From Mycobacterium numidiamassiliense (GTDB taxonomy: Bacteria > Actinomycetota > Actinomycetes > Mycobacteriales > Mycobacteriaceae), in assembly GCF_900157365.1 (NCBI RefSeq), contig NZ_FUEZ01000004.1, positions 62,001-126,000 on the forward strand: a DNA stretch of 64,000 bases, written 5' to 3'. The notes below the pieces were generated by a model. It was not told the origin of the DNA. It did not search any database and saw nothing but the letters and a program-made list of their open reading frames with translations. Positions 1 through 10,083 of the stretch are shown piece by piece (within the stretch, counting starts at the first letter, position 1; the number at the start of each line of letters is the position of its first letter). The position numbers and the translations under genes are program-made.

Positions 1-36
1 CCATCTCGTAAGACGGCTGTTTGGCCGAGTCTGCGC

Positions 37-486
37 TCACGGTTGTTGCCGGCCGGCGTAACCGGCGGCAGTGAGCGCGTCGAGAACCTCTAATGGGCTG
101 GTGCCGAGGTCCCAGCGACTGAACAGCACCAGCCTTTCGTCGGCCGTTTCGACCTCGAGCAACCGCACGGTCCGCCCGTAGCGGCGGAATTCGGTGATCC
201 GAATGATCTTGATATCGGAATGCTGCAATACCTGCGTTCGGAACCAGCCCCGGATCGCCAGGCCGGCGGGTGTAATTGCCAGCTTTGGGCGTGCGCGCCA
301 CGACGCGCCCGCAAACAAGATCAGACCCACCGCGGCAATCCCGGTCAGAGCACGCCCCGGCGGGTCTGTGACGACAGTCACACTTGCGATAGCCATTAAA
401 ACGCCGGCAACCCCGCAACCAGCGATTCCCGCCAAGCGCGGTTCCCACTGTGTTTGCTGAGCGGGCAACCTATGCCCTCCCACCAT
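37..486 (-). CDS. PH-domain membrane protein, Rv0010c homologue
   Basis: 149-residue protein with two hydrophobic segments near the N-terminus (about residues 18-40 and 46-62) followed by a soluble PH-like domain with the segment ITPAGLAIRGWFRTQ. It closely matches my recollection of M. tuberculosis Rv0010c, which is slightly shorter at the N-terminus. The ATG at 486 is followed directly by a GTG codon at 483 that could equally be the start. The molecular function is unknown. It lies downstream of crgA on the same strand, separated by 131 bp that carry DnaA-box-like sequences, so it may have its own promoter. Bases 1-36 before it show no feature. Confidence 0.85.
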   Translation of the reverse strand: MVGGHRLPAQQTQWEPRLAGIAGCGVAGVLMAIASVTVVTDPPGRALTGIAAVGLILFAGASWRARPKLAITPAGLAIRGWFRTQVLQHSDIKIIRITEFRRYGRTVRLLEVETADERLVLFSRWDLGTSPLEVLDALTAAGYAGRQQP

Positions 487-497
487 GGGCGATGCAG

Positions 498-506
498 TTA
501 TCCACA
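498..506 (+). promoter_or_regulatory. DnaA-box-like nonamer
   Basis: TTATCCACA is a perfect match to the classical bacterial DnaA box. It lies between the end of crgA and the start of the Rv0010c homologue, 12 bp upstream of that start. A second, inverted near-match follows at 521-529. A single nonamer can occur by chance, so binding is only a suggestion. Confidence 0.4.
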
Positions 507-520
507 GCAGCTATCAACAG

Positions 521-529
521 TGGGGATAA
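521..529 (-). promoter_or_regulatory. Inverted DnaA-box-like nonamer (one mismatch)
   Basis: The minus strand reads TTATCCCCA, one base different from the DnaA consensus, facing the site at 498-506 across 14 bp. The surrounding bases are A/T-richer than the rest of the window. Confidence 0.3.
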
Positions 530-617
530 ATAACACGCGTGTGATTGGGTGCACACAAGGTTGCTGGCGTAGCGACAAATCAACGGGAAGATGAATTCAT
601 TATGTTGTGACTACTGG

Positions 618-899
618 TCAGTGCCAGCGCATGGTGAGCAACAAACCGGTGATCATGAAGGCGAACGCGATCGCATAGTTCCAGGGGCCGAGTTGCGCCA
701 TCCAGTTCAGCGCTGCCGGGGCCTGGCTGCCGACGGCGGCTAATTGGAAGACCATCAGCCAGACGAGCCCGATCAGCATGAGACTGACGAACAGCGCGAC
801 GAACCACACGCTCGACGGTCCAACCTTCACCTTCACGGGTGTGCGGCTGACAGCGCTCACGGTGAAGTCGTTCTTCTTACGGACCTTCGACTTGGGCAT
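618..899 (-). CDS. crgA: Cell division protein CrgA
   Basis: 93 residues, the usual length of actinobacterial CrgA. The N-terminus is short and basic ([12 protein letters not shown]), followed by two transmembrane helices at about residues 31-53 and 71-89, with the conserved [12 protein letters not shown] segment in the second. CrgA is a small membrane protein of the mycobacterial divisome that contacts FtsZ, FtsQ, FtsI and the PBPA/RodA wall-synthesis machinery. The start ATG at 899 is preceded by GAGGTAATC, a usable ribosome-binding site. It is divergent from the DUF881 gene, with a 122-bp shared upstream region. The position next to the pbpA-rodA-pknA/B operon is the standard actinobacterial arrangement. 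Confidence 0.95.
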   Translation of the reverse strand: MPKSKVRKKNDFTVSAVSRTPVKVKVGPSSVWFVALFVSLMLIGLVWLMVFQLAAVGSQAPAALNWMAQLGPWNYAIAFAFMITGLLLTMRWH

Positions 900-1021
900 G
901 ATTACCTCGGGCTTACCTCAACGACGCGATGAGCAGGACGGGGTGCAACGATTATTGCTGCAGGCAGAGCTTGGCTACGAGCCTAACTCACCTGGCAGCG
1001 TCACCAGGAAACGGAGAGTCG

Positions 1022-1765
1022 ATGAGTGACACGCGCCGCTCGCCATGGCGGTTCGGGGTGCCGCTGGTCTGCCTGATGGCGGGACTGCTGTTGGCTGCCA
1101 CTCACGGTGTGTCCGGCGGCGCCGAGATCCGCCGCAGTGATGCGCCTCGCCTGGTCGATTTGGTTCGCGAGGCGCAGTGGACGGTGGACGGCCTCAAGGC
1201 GCAGCGCGACGAGCTGGCCGCCAAGCTCGATTCGACGCACCTGCGGTCCTCCGATGCCGCGCTGGCGGCGATGCTGCGGCGCTCCGCGGAGCTGGCCGGT
1301 GAGGCGGATATGGATGCGGTCCACGGACCTGGGCTGGTGGTCACCCTCGAGGACGCCAAACGGGACGCCAACGGGCGCTTCCCGCGCGACGCCTCCCCCG
1401 ACGACCTGGTGGTACACCAGCAAGACATCCAGGCGGTTCTCAACGCGCTGTGGAGTGCGGGTGCCGAGGCCGTTCAGATGCAGGACCAGCGGATCATCGC
1501 GACCTCGGTGCCCCGCTGCGTTGGCAACACGCTCTTGCTCAACGGCCGCACCTACAGCCCGCCGTACGTGATCATCGCCATCGGCAATGCGGCGGCGATG
1601 CAGGCGGCCCTGGCCGCCGCTCCGCTGGTGATCCTGTACAAGCAGTATGTCGTTCGCTTCGGACTCGGCTACAGCGAAGACGTCAAGTCCGATGTGCGGA
1701 TAGTCGGCCACAGCGAACCGGTCCGGATGCATTTCGCCCAGCCGATCGGGCCCGTGAACTACTAG
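1022..1765 (+). CDS. DUF881 membrane-anchored protein, Rv0012 homologue
   Basis: 247 residues. A single N-terminal hydrophobic segment (about residues 11-29, FGVPLVCLMAGLLLAATHG) acts as membrane anchor or signal, followed by a short coiled-coil-like helix (about 45-75) and the DUF881 domain with HGPGLVVTLEDA, DLVVHQQDIQAVLNALW and the conserved VGNTLLLNGRTYSPPY block. It aligns along its length with my recollection of M. tuberculosis Rv0012. I chose the ATG at 1022 because GGAGAG lies 5-10 bases upstream and because upstream codons are not conserved in that homologue. DUF881 proteins sit near division genes in Gram-positive bacteria; the exact role is unknown. Confidence 0.85.
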   Translation: MSDTRRSPWRFGVPLVCLMAGLLLAATHGVSGGAEIRRSDAPRLVDLVREAQWTVDGLKAQRDELAAKLDSTHLRSSDAALAAMLRRSAELAGEADMDAVHGPGLVVTLEDAKRDANGRFPRDASPDDLVVHQQDIQAVLNALWSAGAEAVQMQDQRIIATSVPRCVGNTLLLNGRTYSPPYVIIAIGNAAAMQAALAAAPLVILYKQYVVRFGLGYSEDVKSDVRIVGHSEPVRMHFAQPIGPVNY

Positions 1766-1803
1766 GGCCTACTAGGTGCTCGGGTGAACGGTAGCCTGGC
1801 ACG

Positions 1804-2502
1804 ATGCGGATCCTGGTTGTCGACAACTACGACAGCTTCGTGTTCAACCTGGTGCAGTACCTGGGCCAGCTTGGCGTCGAGGCGCAGGTGTGGCGCAACG
1901 ACGACGACCGGCTGTCCGGCGCGGCCGATGACCACGCCGCCATCGCGGCGCAGTTCGACGGTGTTCTGCTCAGCCCGGGCCCGGGCACCCCGGAACGCGC
2001 CGGTGCGTCGATCAGCCTGGTGCACGCATGCGCCGCTGCGCGCACCCCGCTGCTGGGGGTGTGCTTGGGGCATCAGGCGATTGGAGTCGCGTTCGGGGCG
2101 ACGGTCGATCGCGCGCCCGAGTTGCTGCACGGCAAGACCAGCAGTGTGTTTCACACGAATGTGGGTGTGCTGCAAGGACTTCCGGATCCGTTCACGGCGA
2201 CGCGGTATCACTCGCTGACCATCCTGCCGGAATCCTTGCCCGCAACCTTAGAGGTGACGGCCCATACCCGCAGCGGGGTGATCATGGCCGTGCGGCACAC
2301 CGAGTTGCCGATCCACGGTGTCCAATTCCACCCGGAGTCGATTCTGACCGAGGGCGGCCACCGAATGCTGGCCAACTGGCTGGAGTACTGCGGATGGTCG
2401 CGCGACGACACCCTGGTGCGCCGACTGGAAAACGAGGTCCGCGCCGCGGTGCGGCCGTATTTTCCGCCGGATCCCGCTGCTACTGACCGAACTTCAGCGT
2501 GA
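1804..2502 (+). CDS. trpG: Anthranilate/aminodeoxychorismate synthase glutamine amidotransferase subunit
   Basis: 232-residue class I glutamine amidotransferase. Visible motifs are the N-terminal ILVVDNYDSFVFNLVQYL, the nucleophile-elbow GVCLGHQAIG with its catalytic Cys, and VQFHPES with the catalytic His, ending in the usual C-terminal helix. It releases ammonia from glutamine for chorismate amination; M. tuberculosis Rv0013 at this position is annotated trpG, but a PabA role in folate synthesis is equally possible because it is not in a trp operon. It converges with pknB, and the two coding regions overlap by 23 bp tail to tail (2480-2502). Confidence 0.9.
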   Translation: MRILVVDNYDSFVFNLVQYLGQLGVEAQVWRNDDDRLSGAADDHAAIAAQFDGVLLSPGPGTPERAGASISLVHACAAARTPLLGVCLGHQAIGVAFGATVDRAPELLHGKTSSVFHTNVGVLQGLPDPFTATRYHSLTILPESLPATLEVTAHTRSGVIMAVRHTELPIHGVQFHPESILTEGGHRMLANWLEYCGWSRDDTLVRRLENEVRAAVRPYFPPDPAATDRTSA

Positions 2503-4357
2503 TGACGCCGTCGCGGTTTACCCCGGCGCCGGCCGGCGGGTTCTGATAGACGACTTTGTTGCGCTGGGAGCCACCCGCGTCCACGTCTTGACCCTTGTCC
2601 AGCACCCCGGTCCAGCCCAGCGCGCGTAGCCGCGGCTCGGCGTCGGTCCAGAACATGCCGCTCAAGTCCGGCATCAGGAATTGATTGCCCTTGGACACCT
2701 GCAGCTCGATAATCGAATCGACCGGCACGGTTTGTCCCTTAGGGGGATTCGTCGCGATCACCTCACCCGCGGGCCGCGGGCTGTCCACCGCCGCCTGGGT
2801 CAGCTTGGTGAAGCCGTAGACGGTCAGGTTCTTCTGCGCGATGTCGACGGTCTGCCCCGCGACATCCGGGACCTGCTTGGTCTCCGGCCCGGAACCGACG
2901 ATCACGGTGATCATGTTGGTGATTGCGGACGTCTGGTTGGCCGGCGGATTGGTCTGGATCACCTTGCCCAGCAGCTCGGGGGTCGACGGCGAGTTGGCCT
3001 GCTTGAACTTGGTGAATCCGGCGGCCTTGAGCTTGCTGACGGCGTCGGCGTAGGTCAGCGACGACACGTCGGGCACCTCGCGCTGTTCCGGACCGGTGGA
3101 CACATTGATGGTGATCTCGTCGCCGGCGCCCACCGACGCGTTAGCACCGGGATCGGTGCTGATCACATGGTCGGGCGCGATGCTCGAGTCGGGCTTTTGC
3201 AGGGTGCGCGTCTTGAAGCCGCGGTTCTGCAGCGCCGCGATGGCGTCCGCCGACACCTGCCCCCGCATGTCGGGCACCTGGACGTCGCGGGTGCTGCCGC
3301 CGAAGGTGTTAAACGCGATGACGACGACGATCGTCAGGACCGCCAGCACCGCGACCGCGACAACCCAGCGACCGACCGAACCACCCGTGTTATCAGTCGC
3401 GGAATCCTCGAGACTCTGCCGAGGTAACGGGTCGGTGCGCGGACCGATGCCGGGACCGGTCGCGGTCATCAGCGAGGTCCGTTCGGCGTCGGTGAATACC
3501 TTGGGCGCCTCGGGCGTCTCCCCGTTGTGCACCCGAACCAGATCGGCCCGCATCTCCCCCGCGGTCTGGTACCGGTTGTCCGGATTCTTGGCCAACGCCT
3601 TGAGGACGACGGCGTCCAGGTCGGGGGATATGCCCTCGTGCCGTTTCGACGGCGGAACCGGATCCTCGCGCACATGCTGGTAGGCGACCGCGACGGGTGA
3701 GTCTCCGGTGAAAGGTGGCTCTCCAGTGAGGATTTCGTAGAGGACACAGCCTAGCGAGTAGACGTCGGAGCGGGCGTCGACGGTTTCGCCGCGGGCCTGC
3801 TCGGGCGATAGATATTGCGCGGTGCCGATCACGGCCGCGGTCTGGGTCACGCTGTTGCCGCTGTCGGCAATCGCACGCGCGATGCCGAAGTCCATCACCT
3901 TGACGGCGTTGGTCGTGCTGATCATGATGTTCGCCGGCTTAACGTCGCGGTGGATGATGCCGTTGCGATGGCTGAAGTTCAGCGCCTGGCAGGCGTCGGC
4001 GATGATCTCGATGGCCCGGCGGGGCGGCAGCGGGCCGTCGTTGTGCACGATGTCGCGCAGGGTGACGCCGTCGACGTATTCCATGACGATGTAGGGCAGC
4101 GGGCCGCTGGGCGTCTCGGCTTCCCCGGTGTCGTATACCGCCACGATCGACGGGTGGTTCAACGCGGCGGCGTTCTGCGCTTCGCGGCGGAAGCGCAGGT
4201 AGAAGCTGGGATCGCGGGCGAGATCGGCGCGCAGCACCTTAACCGCCACGTCGCGGTGTAAGCGGACGTCACGGGCCAAATGAACCTCGGACATGCCCCC
4301 GAACCCGAGGATGTCACCCAGTTCATATCGGTCGGACAGATGCTGAGGGGTGGTCAT
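2480..4357 (-). CDS. pknB: Serine/threonine protein kinase PknB
   Basis: 625 residues, as in M. tuberculosis PknB. Kinase domain about 1-275: glycine loop around residues 18-24, Lys40, HRD 136-138, DFG 156-158, and the activation-loop TQT at 171-173 carrying the two autophosphorylated threonines. A Pro/Thr-containing linker leads to one transmembrane helix (about 331-350), then four extracellular PASTA domains (about 356-625) that sense muropeptides and lipid II. PknB controls peptidoglycan synthesis and division by phosphorylating, among others, FhaA, FhaB and the wall machinery. It is the last gene of the operon; its ATG overlaps the pknA stop by 4 nt. Confidence 0.97.
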   Translation of the reverse strand: MTTPQHLSDRYELGDILGFGGMSEVHLARDVRLHRDVAVKVLRADLARDPSFYLRFRREAQNAAALNHPSIVAVYDTGEAETPSGPLPYIVMEYVDGVTLRDIVHNDGPLPPRRAIEIIADACQALNFSHRNGIIHRDVKPANIMISTTNAVKVMDFGIARAIADSGNSVTQTAAVIGTAQYLSPEQARGETVDARSDVYSLGCVLYEILTGEPPFTGDSPVAVAYQHVREDPVPPSKRHEGISPDLDAVVLKALAKNPDNRYQTAGEMRADLVRVHNGETPEAPKVFTDAERTSLMTATGPGIGPRTDPLPRQSLEDSATDNTGGSVGRWVVAVAVLAVLTIVVVIAFNTFGGSTRDVQVPDMRGQVSADAIAALQNRGFKTRTLQKPDSSIAPDHVISTDPGANASVGAGDEITINVSTGPEQREVPDVSSLTYADAVSKLKAAGFTKFKQANSPSTPELLGKVIQTNPPANQTSAITNMITVIVGSGPETKQVPDVAGQTVDIAQKNLTVYGFTKLTQAAVDSPRPAGEVIATNPPKGQTVPVDSIIELQVSKGNQFLMPDLSGMFWTDAEPRLRALGWTGVLDKGQDVDAGGSQRNKVVYQNPPAGAGVNRDGVITLKFGQ

Positions 4358-5685
4358 TGCGCTATCTCAGGTCCGGCCGCTGAGAAGGTGGGCATCAAGG
4401 GGTGAACCCAGCTCATTCCGGGCGGCCTGCTCTTGACACCAGAATTACCTATCGCCGGGCCATCCGTCCAATCAAGCCGCAGGCCCGGAGCCGATCCGTT
4501 GGGCGTCTTGGAGGCCGGCGGCGGTGCGCTCGCCGGCGGGGTCCCGGTGTCGGTGACCGTCGGGGGCGGGCTCTGTTGCTGATTGTCCCCGCGGGAGTTG
4601 ATGACGATGAGCACCGCGATGATGATCGCGAGCGCGCCAAGGACCCCCGCGGCCCACAGCAACGCGCGCTGGCCCGACGAGAATGTGCGACGGGCCGGCT
4701 GTTGGCGACGACTACCCGTCGACGGCTGGGACCGGCGGGGCGGTGGTGTGCGGCCGCCGCTGGTGGCGACGGGCCTGGCCTGTGGGCTCGACGGGATAGC
4801 CGCCGGCGAGGCCCGTCCGGGGGGCGGCGTCGTGCTGGGCCGCGGGGGCCGACGGCCGGCCCGCACCGCGGCAACGGCGTCGGCGAACGGACCCCCGCTG
4901 CGATAGCGCATGCCGGGGTTCTTCACCAGGGTGATCTCGATGAGTTCTCGCACGTTGGGCGGCAGCTCGGGCGGCAGCGGCGGTGGGGGTTCCTTGATGT
5001 GCTTCATCGCGACCGTCAGCGCGCCGTCCCCGGTGAACGGCCGCTTGCCCGAAACCACTTCGTAGCCAACAACACCCAGCGAGTAGACATCGCTGGCCGG
5101 GGTTGCGTCGTGGCCAAGGGCCTGCTCTGGCGCGATGTATTGGGCGGTGCCCATCACCATGCCGGTCTGGGTCACCGGCGCGGCGTCGACGGCCTTGGCG
5201 ATACCGAAGTCGGTGATCTTCACCTGCCCGGTGGGGGTGATCAGGATGTTGCCCGGTTTGACGTCGCGGTGCACCAGCCCGGCGGCGTGGGCGATCTGCA
5301 GGGCACGACCCGTCTGCTCGAGCATGTCCAGCGCATGCCGCAGCGACAGCCGGCCGGTGCGTTTGAGCACCGAATTCAGCGGCTCCCCGTTGACCAGCTC
5401 CATCACCAGGTAGGCGGTGCGGCCTTCGCCGTCCATCTGACTTTCGCCGTAGTCGTGCACGGCGGCGATCCCGGGATGGTTGAGCATCGCGGTGGTGCGC
5501 GCCTCGGCGCGGAACCGCTCAATGAACTCCGGGTCCTGGGAGAACTCCGCTTTGAGGACTTTGACCGCGACCCGGCGGCCCAGCCGGCTGTCCACGGCCT
5601 CCCACACCTGACCCATGCCACCGGTGGCGATCAGGCGCTGCAACCGGTACCGGCCAGACAGTGTCACCCCAACGCGCGGGCTCAT
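4354..5685 (-). CDS. pknA: Serine/threonine protein kinase PknA
   Basis: 443 residues. N-terminal kinase domain with [11 protein letters not shown] glycine loop, Lys42, HRD 139-141, DFG 159-161 and activation-loop TQT 172-174. A Pro/Arg/Ser-rich juxtamembrane linker (about 278-340) precedes one transmembrane helix (about 342-363) and a short extracellular tail of about 80 residues without PASTA domains. PknA regulates growth, shape and division and activates PknB. The reading frame is open further upstream, but the ATG at 5685 is chosen because it overlaps the pbpA stop by 4 nt like every other junction here, and because [15 protein letters not shown] matches the family N-terminus. Confidence 0.96.
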   Translation of the reverse strand: MSPRVGVTLSGRYRLQRLIATGGMGQVWEAVDSRLGRRVAVKVLKAEFSQDPEFIERFRAEARTTAMLNHPGIAAVHDYGESQMDGEGRTAYLVMELVNGEPLNSVLKRTGRLSLRHALDMLEQTGRALQIAHAAGLVHRDVKPGNILITPTGQVKITDFGIAKAVDAAPVTQTGMVMGTAQYIAPEQALGHDATPASDVYSLGVVGYEVVSGKRPFTGDGALTVAMKHIKEPPPPLPPELPPNVRELIEITLVKNPGMRYRSGGPFADAVAAVRAGRRPPRPSTTPPPGRASPAAIPSSPQARPVATSGGRTPPPRRSQPSTGSRRQQPARRTFSSGQRALLWAAGVLGALAIIIAVLIVINSRGDNQQQSPPPTVTDTGTPPASAPPPASKTPNGSAPGLRLDWTDGPAIGNSGVKSRPPGMSWVHPLMPTFSAAGPEIAQ

Positions 5686-7160
5686 GGGCCCCCCTGTAGC
5701 GCGGCCTCGATGACGGCCCGTCCGATGGGCGCGGCGAGCGCACCACCCGTCGCCGACAGCCGGTCGGCGCCGTTCTCCACTAACACCGCCACGGCAACCT
5801 TCGGCGCTTGGGCCGGCGCGAACGCGATGTACCACGCGTGCGGCGGTGTGTTGCGCGGGTCGGTGCCATGCTCTGCAGTACCGGTCTTGGATGCGATCTG
5901 CACGCCGGGAATGGCCCCTTTCTGCTGTGCGTCCTTCTCGGCGCCGATCATCAGCTCTGTCAGCTTAGCGGCGACCTGCGGCTGGACCGCGCGGCGCTGC
6001 TGGTAGGGCGCGGTCGTACTGATGACGGCGAGGTCTGGTCCCTTGAGGCTGTCGATCAGGTAGGGCTGCATCGTCACGCCGCCGTTCGCGATGGTAGCTG
6101 CGATCTCCGCGTTCTCCAGCGGCGTCAGGGCGACGTCCTTCTGGCCGATGCTCGACATACCCAGTGCGGCGGCGTCCGGGATGATCCCGACCGTCGACTC
6201 TGCGACCTGCAGCGGAATGACACTCGGATTGCTGTCCAGGCCGAACGAATGGGCCATGCTGCGCAGCGCTTCGGCGCCGGTGAGCAGGCCCAACTGGACG
6301 AACGCGGTGTTACACGACAGGGCGAACGCCTTGCTCAGGGCCACCGTCGGTTCGCTGCCGCACGGAGTGCCACCGTAGTTTTCCAGCGTGGCCGTGCTGC
6401 CGGGCAGCGGAATCGTCGCCGCCGCGGTCAACTGCTCGCTGTCGGTGGCGCCGGCCTGCAGCGCCGCCGCCGTCGTGATCACCTTGAACGTCGACCCGGG
6501 CGGGTAGGTCTCCGAAATCGCGCGATTGACAAGGGGGTTGTTGGGGTCGTCGCGAAGCCGCTGCCATGCCTGCGCCCGCACCTCAGGATCGTGTGAGGCC
6601 AGCAAGTTGGGGTCATACGACGGCGAGGACACCATGGCCAGAATCTTGCCGGTGGACGGCTCGAGGGCGACGACGGCGCCCTTGCAGGGCGGCCCGCCAC
6701 AGCCCTGCTGCATCGCGTCCCAGCCGGCCTGCTGAACGCGCGGGTTGATCGTGGTGTCGACATTGCCGCCGCGCGGATCGCGACCGGTGAAGAAGTCGGC
6801 CAATCTGCGCCCGAACAGCCGCTCATCGGAGCCGTTCAGCAGCGGATCCTCGGCCCGCTCGAGACCCGAACTGGAATAGCTCAGCGAGTAGAAGCCGGTG
6901 ATCGGCGCGTACACGGCGGGATTGGGGTAGACGCGCAGGAACCGAAAGCGGCTGTCGGTGGCGACGGAATAGGCCAGCAGTTGCCCGCCAGCGATGATCT
7001 GTCCGCGTTGCCGCGAGTACTCGTCGAGTAGGACCCGCTGATTGCGCGGGTCGGAACGCAGGCTGTCGGCCGCGAAGACCTGAGTCATAGTGGCGTTGAG
7101 CAACAACAGCACGATCAACGCCATCACGGTCACGGAGATCCGGCGCAGAGAGGTGTTCAT
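5682..7160 (-). CDS. pbpA: Penicillin-binding protein PbpA
   Basis: 492-residue class B penicillin-binding protein. One N-terminal transmembrane helix (about 8-30), a dimerisation/pedestal region, and the transpeptidase domain with SxxK at Ser223-Lys226 (STFK), SxN at 282-284 (SCN) and KTG at 425-427. It cross-links peptidoglycan in the periplasm during septation and works with the SEDS protein RodA encoded immediately upstream. In M. tuberculosis it is a PknB substrate. Coding overlaps of 4 nt on both sides suggest translational coupling. Confidence 0.96.
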   Translation of the reverse strand: MNTSLRRISVTVMALIVLLLLNATMTQVFAADSLRSDPRNQRVLLDEYSRQRGQIIAGGQLLAYSVATDSRFRFLRVYPNPAVYAPITGFYSLSYSSSGLERAEDPLLNGSDERLFGRRLADFFTGRDPRGGNVDTTINPRVQQAGWDAMQQGCGGPPCKGAVVALEPSTGKILAMVSSPSYDPNLLASHDPEVRAQAWQRLRDDPNNPLVNRAISETYPPGSTFKVITTAAALQAGATDSEQLTAAATIPLPGSTATLENYGGTPCGSEPTVALSKAFALSCNTAFVQLGLLTGAEALRSMAHSFGLDSNPSVIPLQVAESTVGIIPDAAALGMSSIGQKDVALTPLENAEIAATIANGGVTMQPYLIDSLKGPDLAVISTTAPYQQRRAVQPQVAAKLTELMIGAEKDAQQKGAIPGVQIASKTGTAEHGTDPRNTPPHAWYIAFAPAQAPKVAVAVLVENGADRLSATGGALAAPIGRAVIEAALQGGP

Positions 7161-8566
7161 ACCCGCTCAATCACCTCGGTGTTCGACGCCGCGATCGGCG
7201 CCGCATTCTTGGCGCGGGTTCGCAGGGGGCGCCGGGCGCTGTGCGAGATGCGGACCAGGATCGCCAGTAGCACATAGTTGGCCAGCAGCGAGGAGCCGCC
7301 GTAGGACATCCACGGTGTGGTCAGCCCGGTCAGCGGAATAAGCTGGGTTACCCCGCCGACGACGATGAACAGCTGGATGGCCAGCGTCGATGCCAGACCC
7401 GCCGCCAGCAGCTTGCCGAAGCTGTCGCGCGTGGCGATCGCCGTGCGCAACCCGCGCACGATGACAATCGTGTAGAGCATCAAAATGCTTGCCAGCCCGA
7501 CCAATCCGAGCTCTTCACCGAACGCGGCGATGATGAAGTCGGTCGACGCGGCCGGCACCGTGTCGGGCTGACCGTTGCCCAGCCCGGTGCCGAAGATCCC
7601 GCCTGTGGCGAAACTGAACAGCGACTGGATGATTTGATAGCCGTGGCCGTCGGGGTCGGAGAATGGGTCCCACCACATCGCTACGCGAACGCGGACATGC
7701 TCGAAAATGAAATACGCGACAACGCTTCCCGCGGCGAACAACACCAATCCCATGACAACCCAGCTAAAGCGTTGTGTGGCAAGGTAAACCACAACCAGGA
7801 ACGATGCGTAGAGCAGCAGCGAGGTGCCGAGGTCTTTCTCGAAGACCATCACGCCCACCGAGATCACCCACGCCGCCAGCAGCGGCGCGAGGTCGCGCGG
7901 GCGGGGCAGCGTCATGCCCATCAGATGCTGACCGGCGCTGGTGAACAGGCCGCGCTTGGCGACCAGCACCGCCGAGAAGAAGATCAGCAACAGAATCTTG
8001 GAGAACTCTGCGGGCTGAATCGAGAAGGCCGGGAACCGAATCCAGATCTTGGCGCCGTTTTGCTCGGACAGCGACGCTGGCAGCAACGCGGGGATCGCCA
8101 GGAAAATCAGCCCCGCAATTCCGTAGATGTAGCTGTATCGGCCGAGTTGTCGGTGGTCCTTGAGAAAGGTGACCACGAGCGCGAACGCGGCGACGCCGAC
8201 CACGGTCCACAGCATCTGCTGGGATGCGCTGGGGTGATGGCGTCCGCTCAGTTCGTTGTTCACCAGGTCGAGGCGGTGGATCATCACCAAGCCAAGTCCG
8301 TTGAGCAGGGCCACAATTGGCAACAGGAGTGGGTCGGTGTAGGGCGCGAAGCGCCTAATCGCCAGATGCGCGCTACCGAACACAAGCAGGAAGATCAGCC
8401 CGTAGGCGGTCAGGTCCCAGCGCAGGCCGCGCTCCTGGTTGGCCTCGACGATGAGCAACGCGGCGACGGTGATCAGCGCGGCAAAGCCCAACAGCGCCAG
8501 CTCGGCATTGCGACGGGTGGGCAGCGGAGGCGTGACCGCGACCGGTGGCTGGATTTGTGTGGTCAT
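7157..8566 (-). CDS. rodA: SEDS glycosyltransferase RodA
   Basis: 469 residues, the length of M. tuberculosis RodA. About ten to twelve hydrophobic helices and the SEDS signature near the C-terminus (GLTTPWMSYGGSSLLANY). It polymerises lipid II into glycan strands in partnership with PbpA. Its ATG at 8566 overlaps the pstP stop, and its stop overlaps the pbpA start, each by 4 nt. Confidence 0.95.
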   Translation of the reverse strand: MTTQIQPPVAVTPPLPTRRNAELALLGFAALITVAALLIVEANQERGLRWDLTAYGLIFLLVFGSAHLAIRRFAPYTDPLLLPIVALLNGLGLVMIHRLDLVNNELSGRHHPSASQQMLWTVVGVAAFALVVTFLKDHRQLGRYSYIYGIAGLIFLAIPALLPASLSEQNGAKIWIRFPAFSIQPAEFSKILLLIFFSAVLVAKRGLFTSAGQHLMGMTLPRPRDLAPLLAAWVISVGVMVFEKDLGTSLLLYASFLVVVYLATQRFSWVVMGLVLFAAGSVVAYFIFEHVRVRVAMWWDPFSDPDGHGYQIIQSLFSFATGGIFGTGLGNGQPDTVPAASTDFIIAAFGEELGLVGLASILMLYTIVIVRGLRTAIATRDSFGKLLAAGLASTLAIQLFIVVGGVTQLIPLTGLTTPWMSYGGSSLLANYVLLAILVRISHSARRPLRTRAKNAAPIAASNTEVIERV

Positions 8567-10083
8567 GCCACCGCCCGGCAGTCGATGCCCGGCTGAGGTG
8601 GCGGTGGAGGGAGCGCAGTCACCGTCTGAGAGGTAGTAGCGGTGGGCGGCGTGGTCGCGGGCGCTGCTGGGGTGGTGCTGACGGGAGGGCTAGCGGGAAT
8701 CGAGCTGCTGGGTTGGCCGCTGGATGAGGGCGGGGGTCCCGGGACGCTTGGCGGTGCTGTTGCGCTGGTCATCGGGGCGGGCGATCCCGGCGGCGAAGTG
8801 GCGCGCGGCGGCGGACACGGCGGCAGTAGGGAGTTGGCGGACAATTCCCGCAACTGCGCTTCCGCGTCATCCAGGGTTCCGGCCGGAAGGCCGGCCTGAA
8901 CCTGCGCGCGCTCGGCAGGGCGCAGATCCTGCAGTTGCATCACTCGGCAATCGAGGTGACTGCCGTATTGGCTGTAGCTGATCAGGGATAACTCGTTGCG
9001 GGCGTTGAGGCAGCCCACCAGATACGGCTCGTGCAGGGACATGCCCAGCAGCGATCCCTGAATTCCGCGGACGATCGACACCATGCCGTTGTAATCGGCG
9101 ACGTAGTAGTTGCTGCGGATGATGGCTCGCCCGATGGCCAGGCCCGTGAGCACCAGCAGGATGGCCAGCGTGCTGACGATAATCATCCGCCGGCGCGGCC
9201 ACCGCGGCCGTTGAGCCGCTTCCTCTTGTAGCGCAACAGGTTTGGCGGTTTCGCCCTTGCGGGGGCCGATCGCAGAGGCCCGGCCGGCGGAGGTGTTGGG
9301 CAGAGTGGTGAGCTGATCGTCGTCACCGGATACCGCGCCGGCGAGAATCGGCTGAGTCTGGCCGTAGTCGTAGTCGACCACGTCGGCCACCACCACCGTC
9401 ACGTTATCCGGCCCACCGCCGCGCAGCGCCAATTCGATAAGGCGGTAAGCACTTTCGGCGACATCCGGGATTTGCAGCGCCTCGTGGATGGTTTCGTCGC
9501 TGACCGGGTCGGACAGTCCGTCCGAGCACAGGAGGTACCGGTCGCCGGCGCGCGCTTCACGCATCGTCAACGTGGGCTCGACCTCGTGGCCGGTCAGCGC
9601 CCGCATGATCAACGATCGCTGAGGGTGGCTATGGGCCTCTTCCCGCGTGATCCGCCCTTCGTCGACCAGGGTTTGGACGAAGGTGTCGTCCTTGGTGATC
9701 TGGGTGAGTTCGCCGTCGCGCAGCATGTATCCGCGTGAGTCACCGATGTGGACGAGCCCAAGTCGGTTGCCCGCGAACAGAATCGCGGTCAGAGTGGTGC
9801 CCATACCTTCGAGGTCGGGTTCCATCTCGACCTGGGCGGCGATGGCGGCGTTGCCGGAGCGGACGGCGGTATCGAGCTTGGCGAGCAGATCGCCACCGGG
9901 CTCGTCGTCGTCGAGATGAGCCAGCGCGGCGATCACCAGCTGAGAGGCGACCTCACCGGCGGCGTGGCCGCCCATGCCGTCGGCGAGCGCGAGCAACCGT
10001 GCACCGGCGTACACCGAGTCTTCGTTGTTAGCGCGTACCAGGCCGCGATCGCTACGGGCGGCGTATCGCAGGACCAGGCTCAC
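8563..10083 (-). CDS. pstP: Serine/threonine protein phosphatase PstP (PP2C)
   Basis: 506 residues. PP2C catalytic domain at about 1-236 with metal-binding Asp35 (LADGMGGHAAGE), Asp188 (SDGLSD) and Asp226 (GGPDNVTV); linker; one transmembrane helix (about 300-323); and an extracellular domain ending in a long Pro/Ser/Thr-rich tail. It is the sole PP2C of mycobacteria and reverses PknA/PknB phosphorylation. The start is GTG at 10083, overlapping the fhaB stop in a GTGA arrangement. Confidence 0.95.
   Translation of the reverse strand: MSLVLRYAARSDRGLVRANNEDSVYAGARLLALADGMGGHAAGEVASQLVIAALAHLDDDEPGGDLLAKLDTAVRSGNAAIAAQVEMEPDLEGMGTTLTAILFAGNRLGLVHIGDSRGYMLRDGELTQITKDDTFVQTLVDEGRITREEAHSHPQRSLIMRALTGHEVEPTLTMREARAGDRYLLCSDGLSDPVSDETIHEALQIPDVAESAYRLIELALRGGGPDNVTVVVADVVDYDYGQTQPILAGAVSGDDDQLTTLPNTSAGRASAIGPRKGETAKPVALQEEAAQRPRWPRRRMIIVSTLAILLVLTGLAIGRAIIRSNYYVADYNGMVSIVRGIQGSLLGMSLHEPYLVGCLNARNELSLISYSQYGSHLDCRVMQLQDLRPAERAQVQAGLPAGTLDDAEAQLRELSANSLLPPCPPPRATSPPGSPAPMTSATAPPSVPGPPPSSSGQPSSSIPASPPVSTTPAAPATTPPTATTSQTVTALPPPPPQPGIDCRAVA

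Noticed and set aside
861-1021. Strong promoter for crgA or the DUF881 gene in their shared upstream region
   Set aside because: No hexamer pair with acceptable spacing stands out; TAATCG-like elements are too weak to call.
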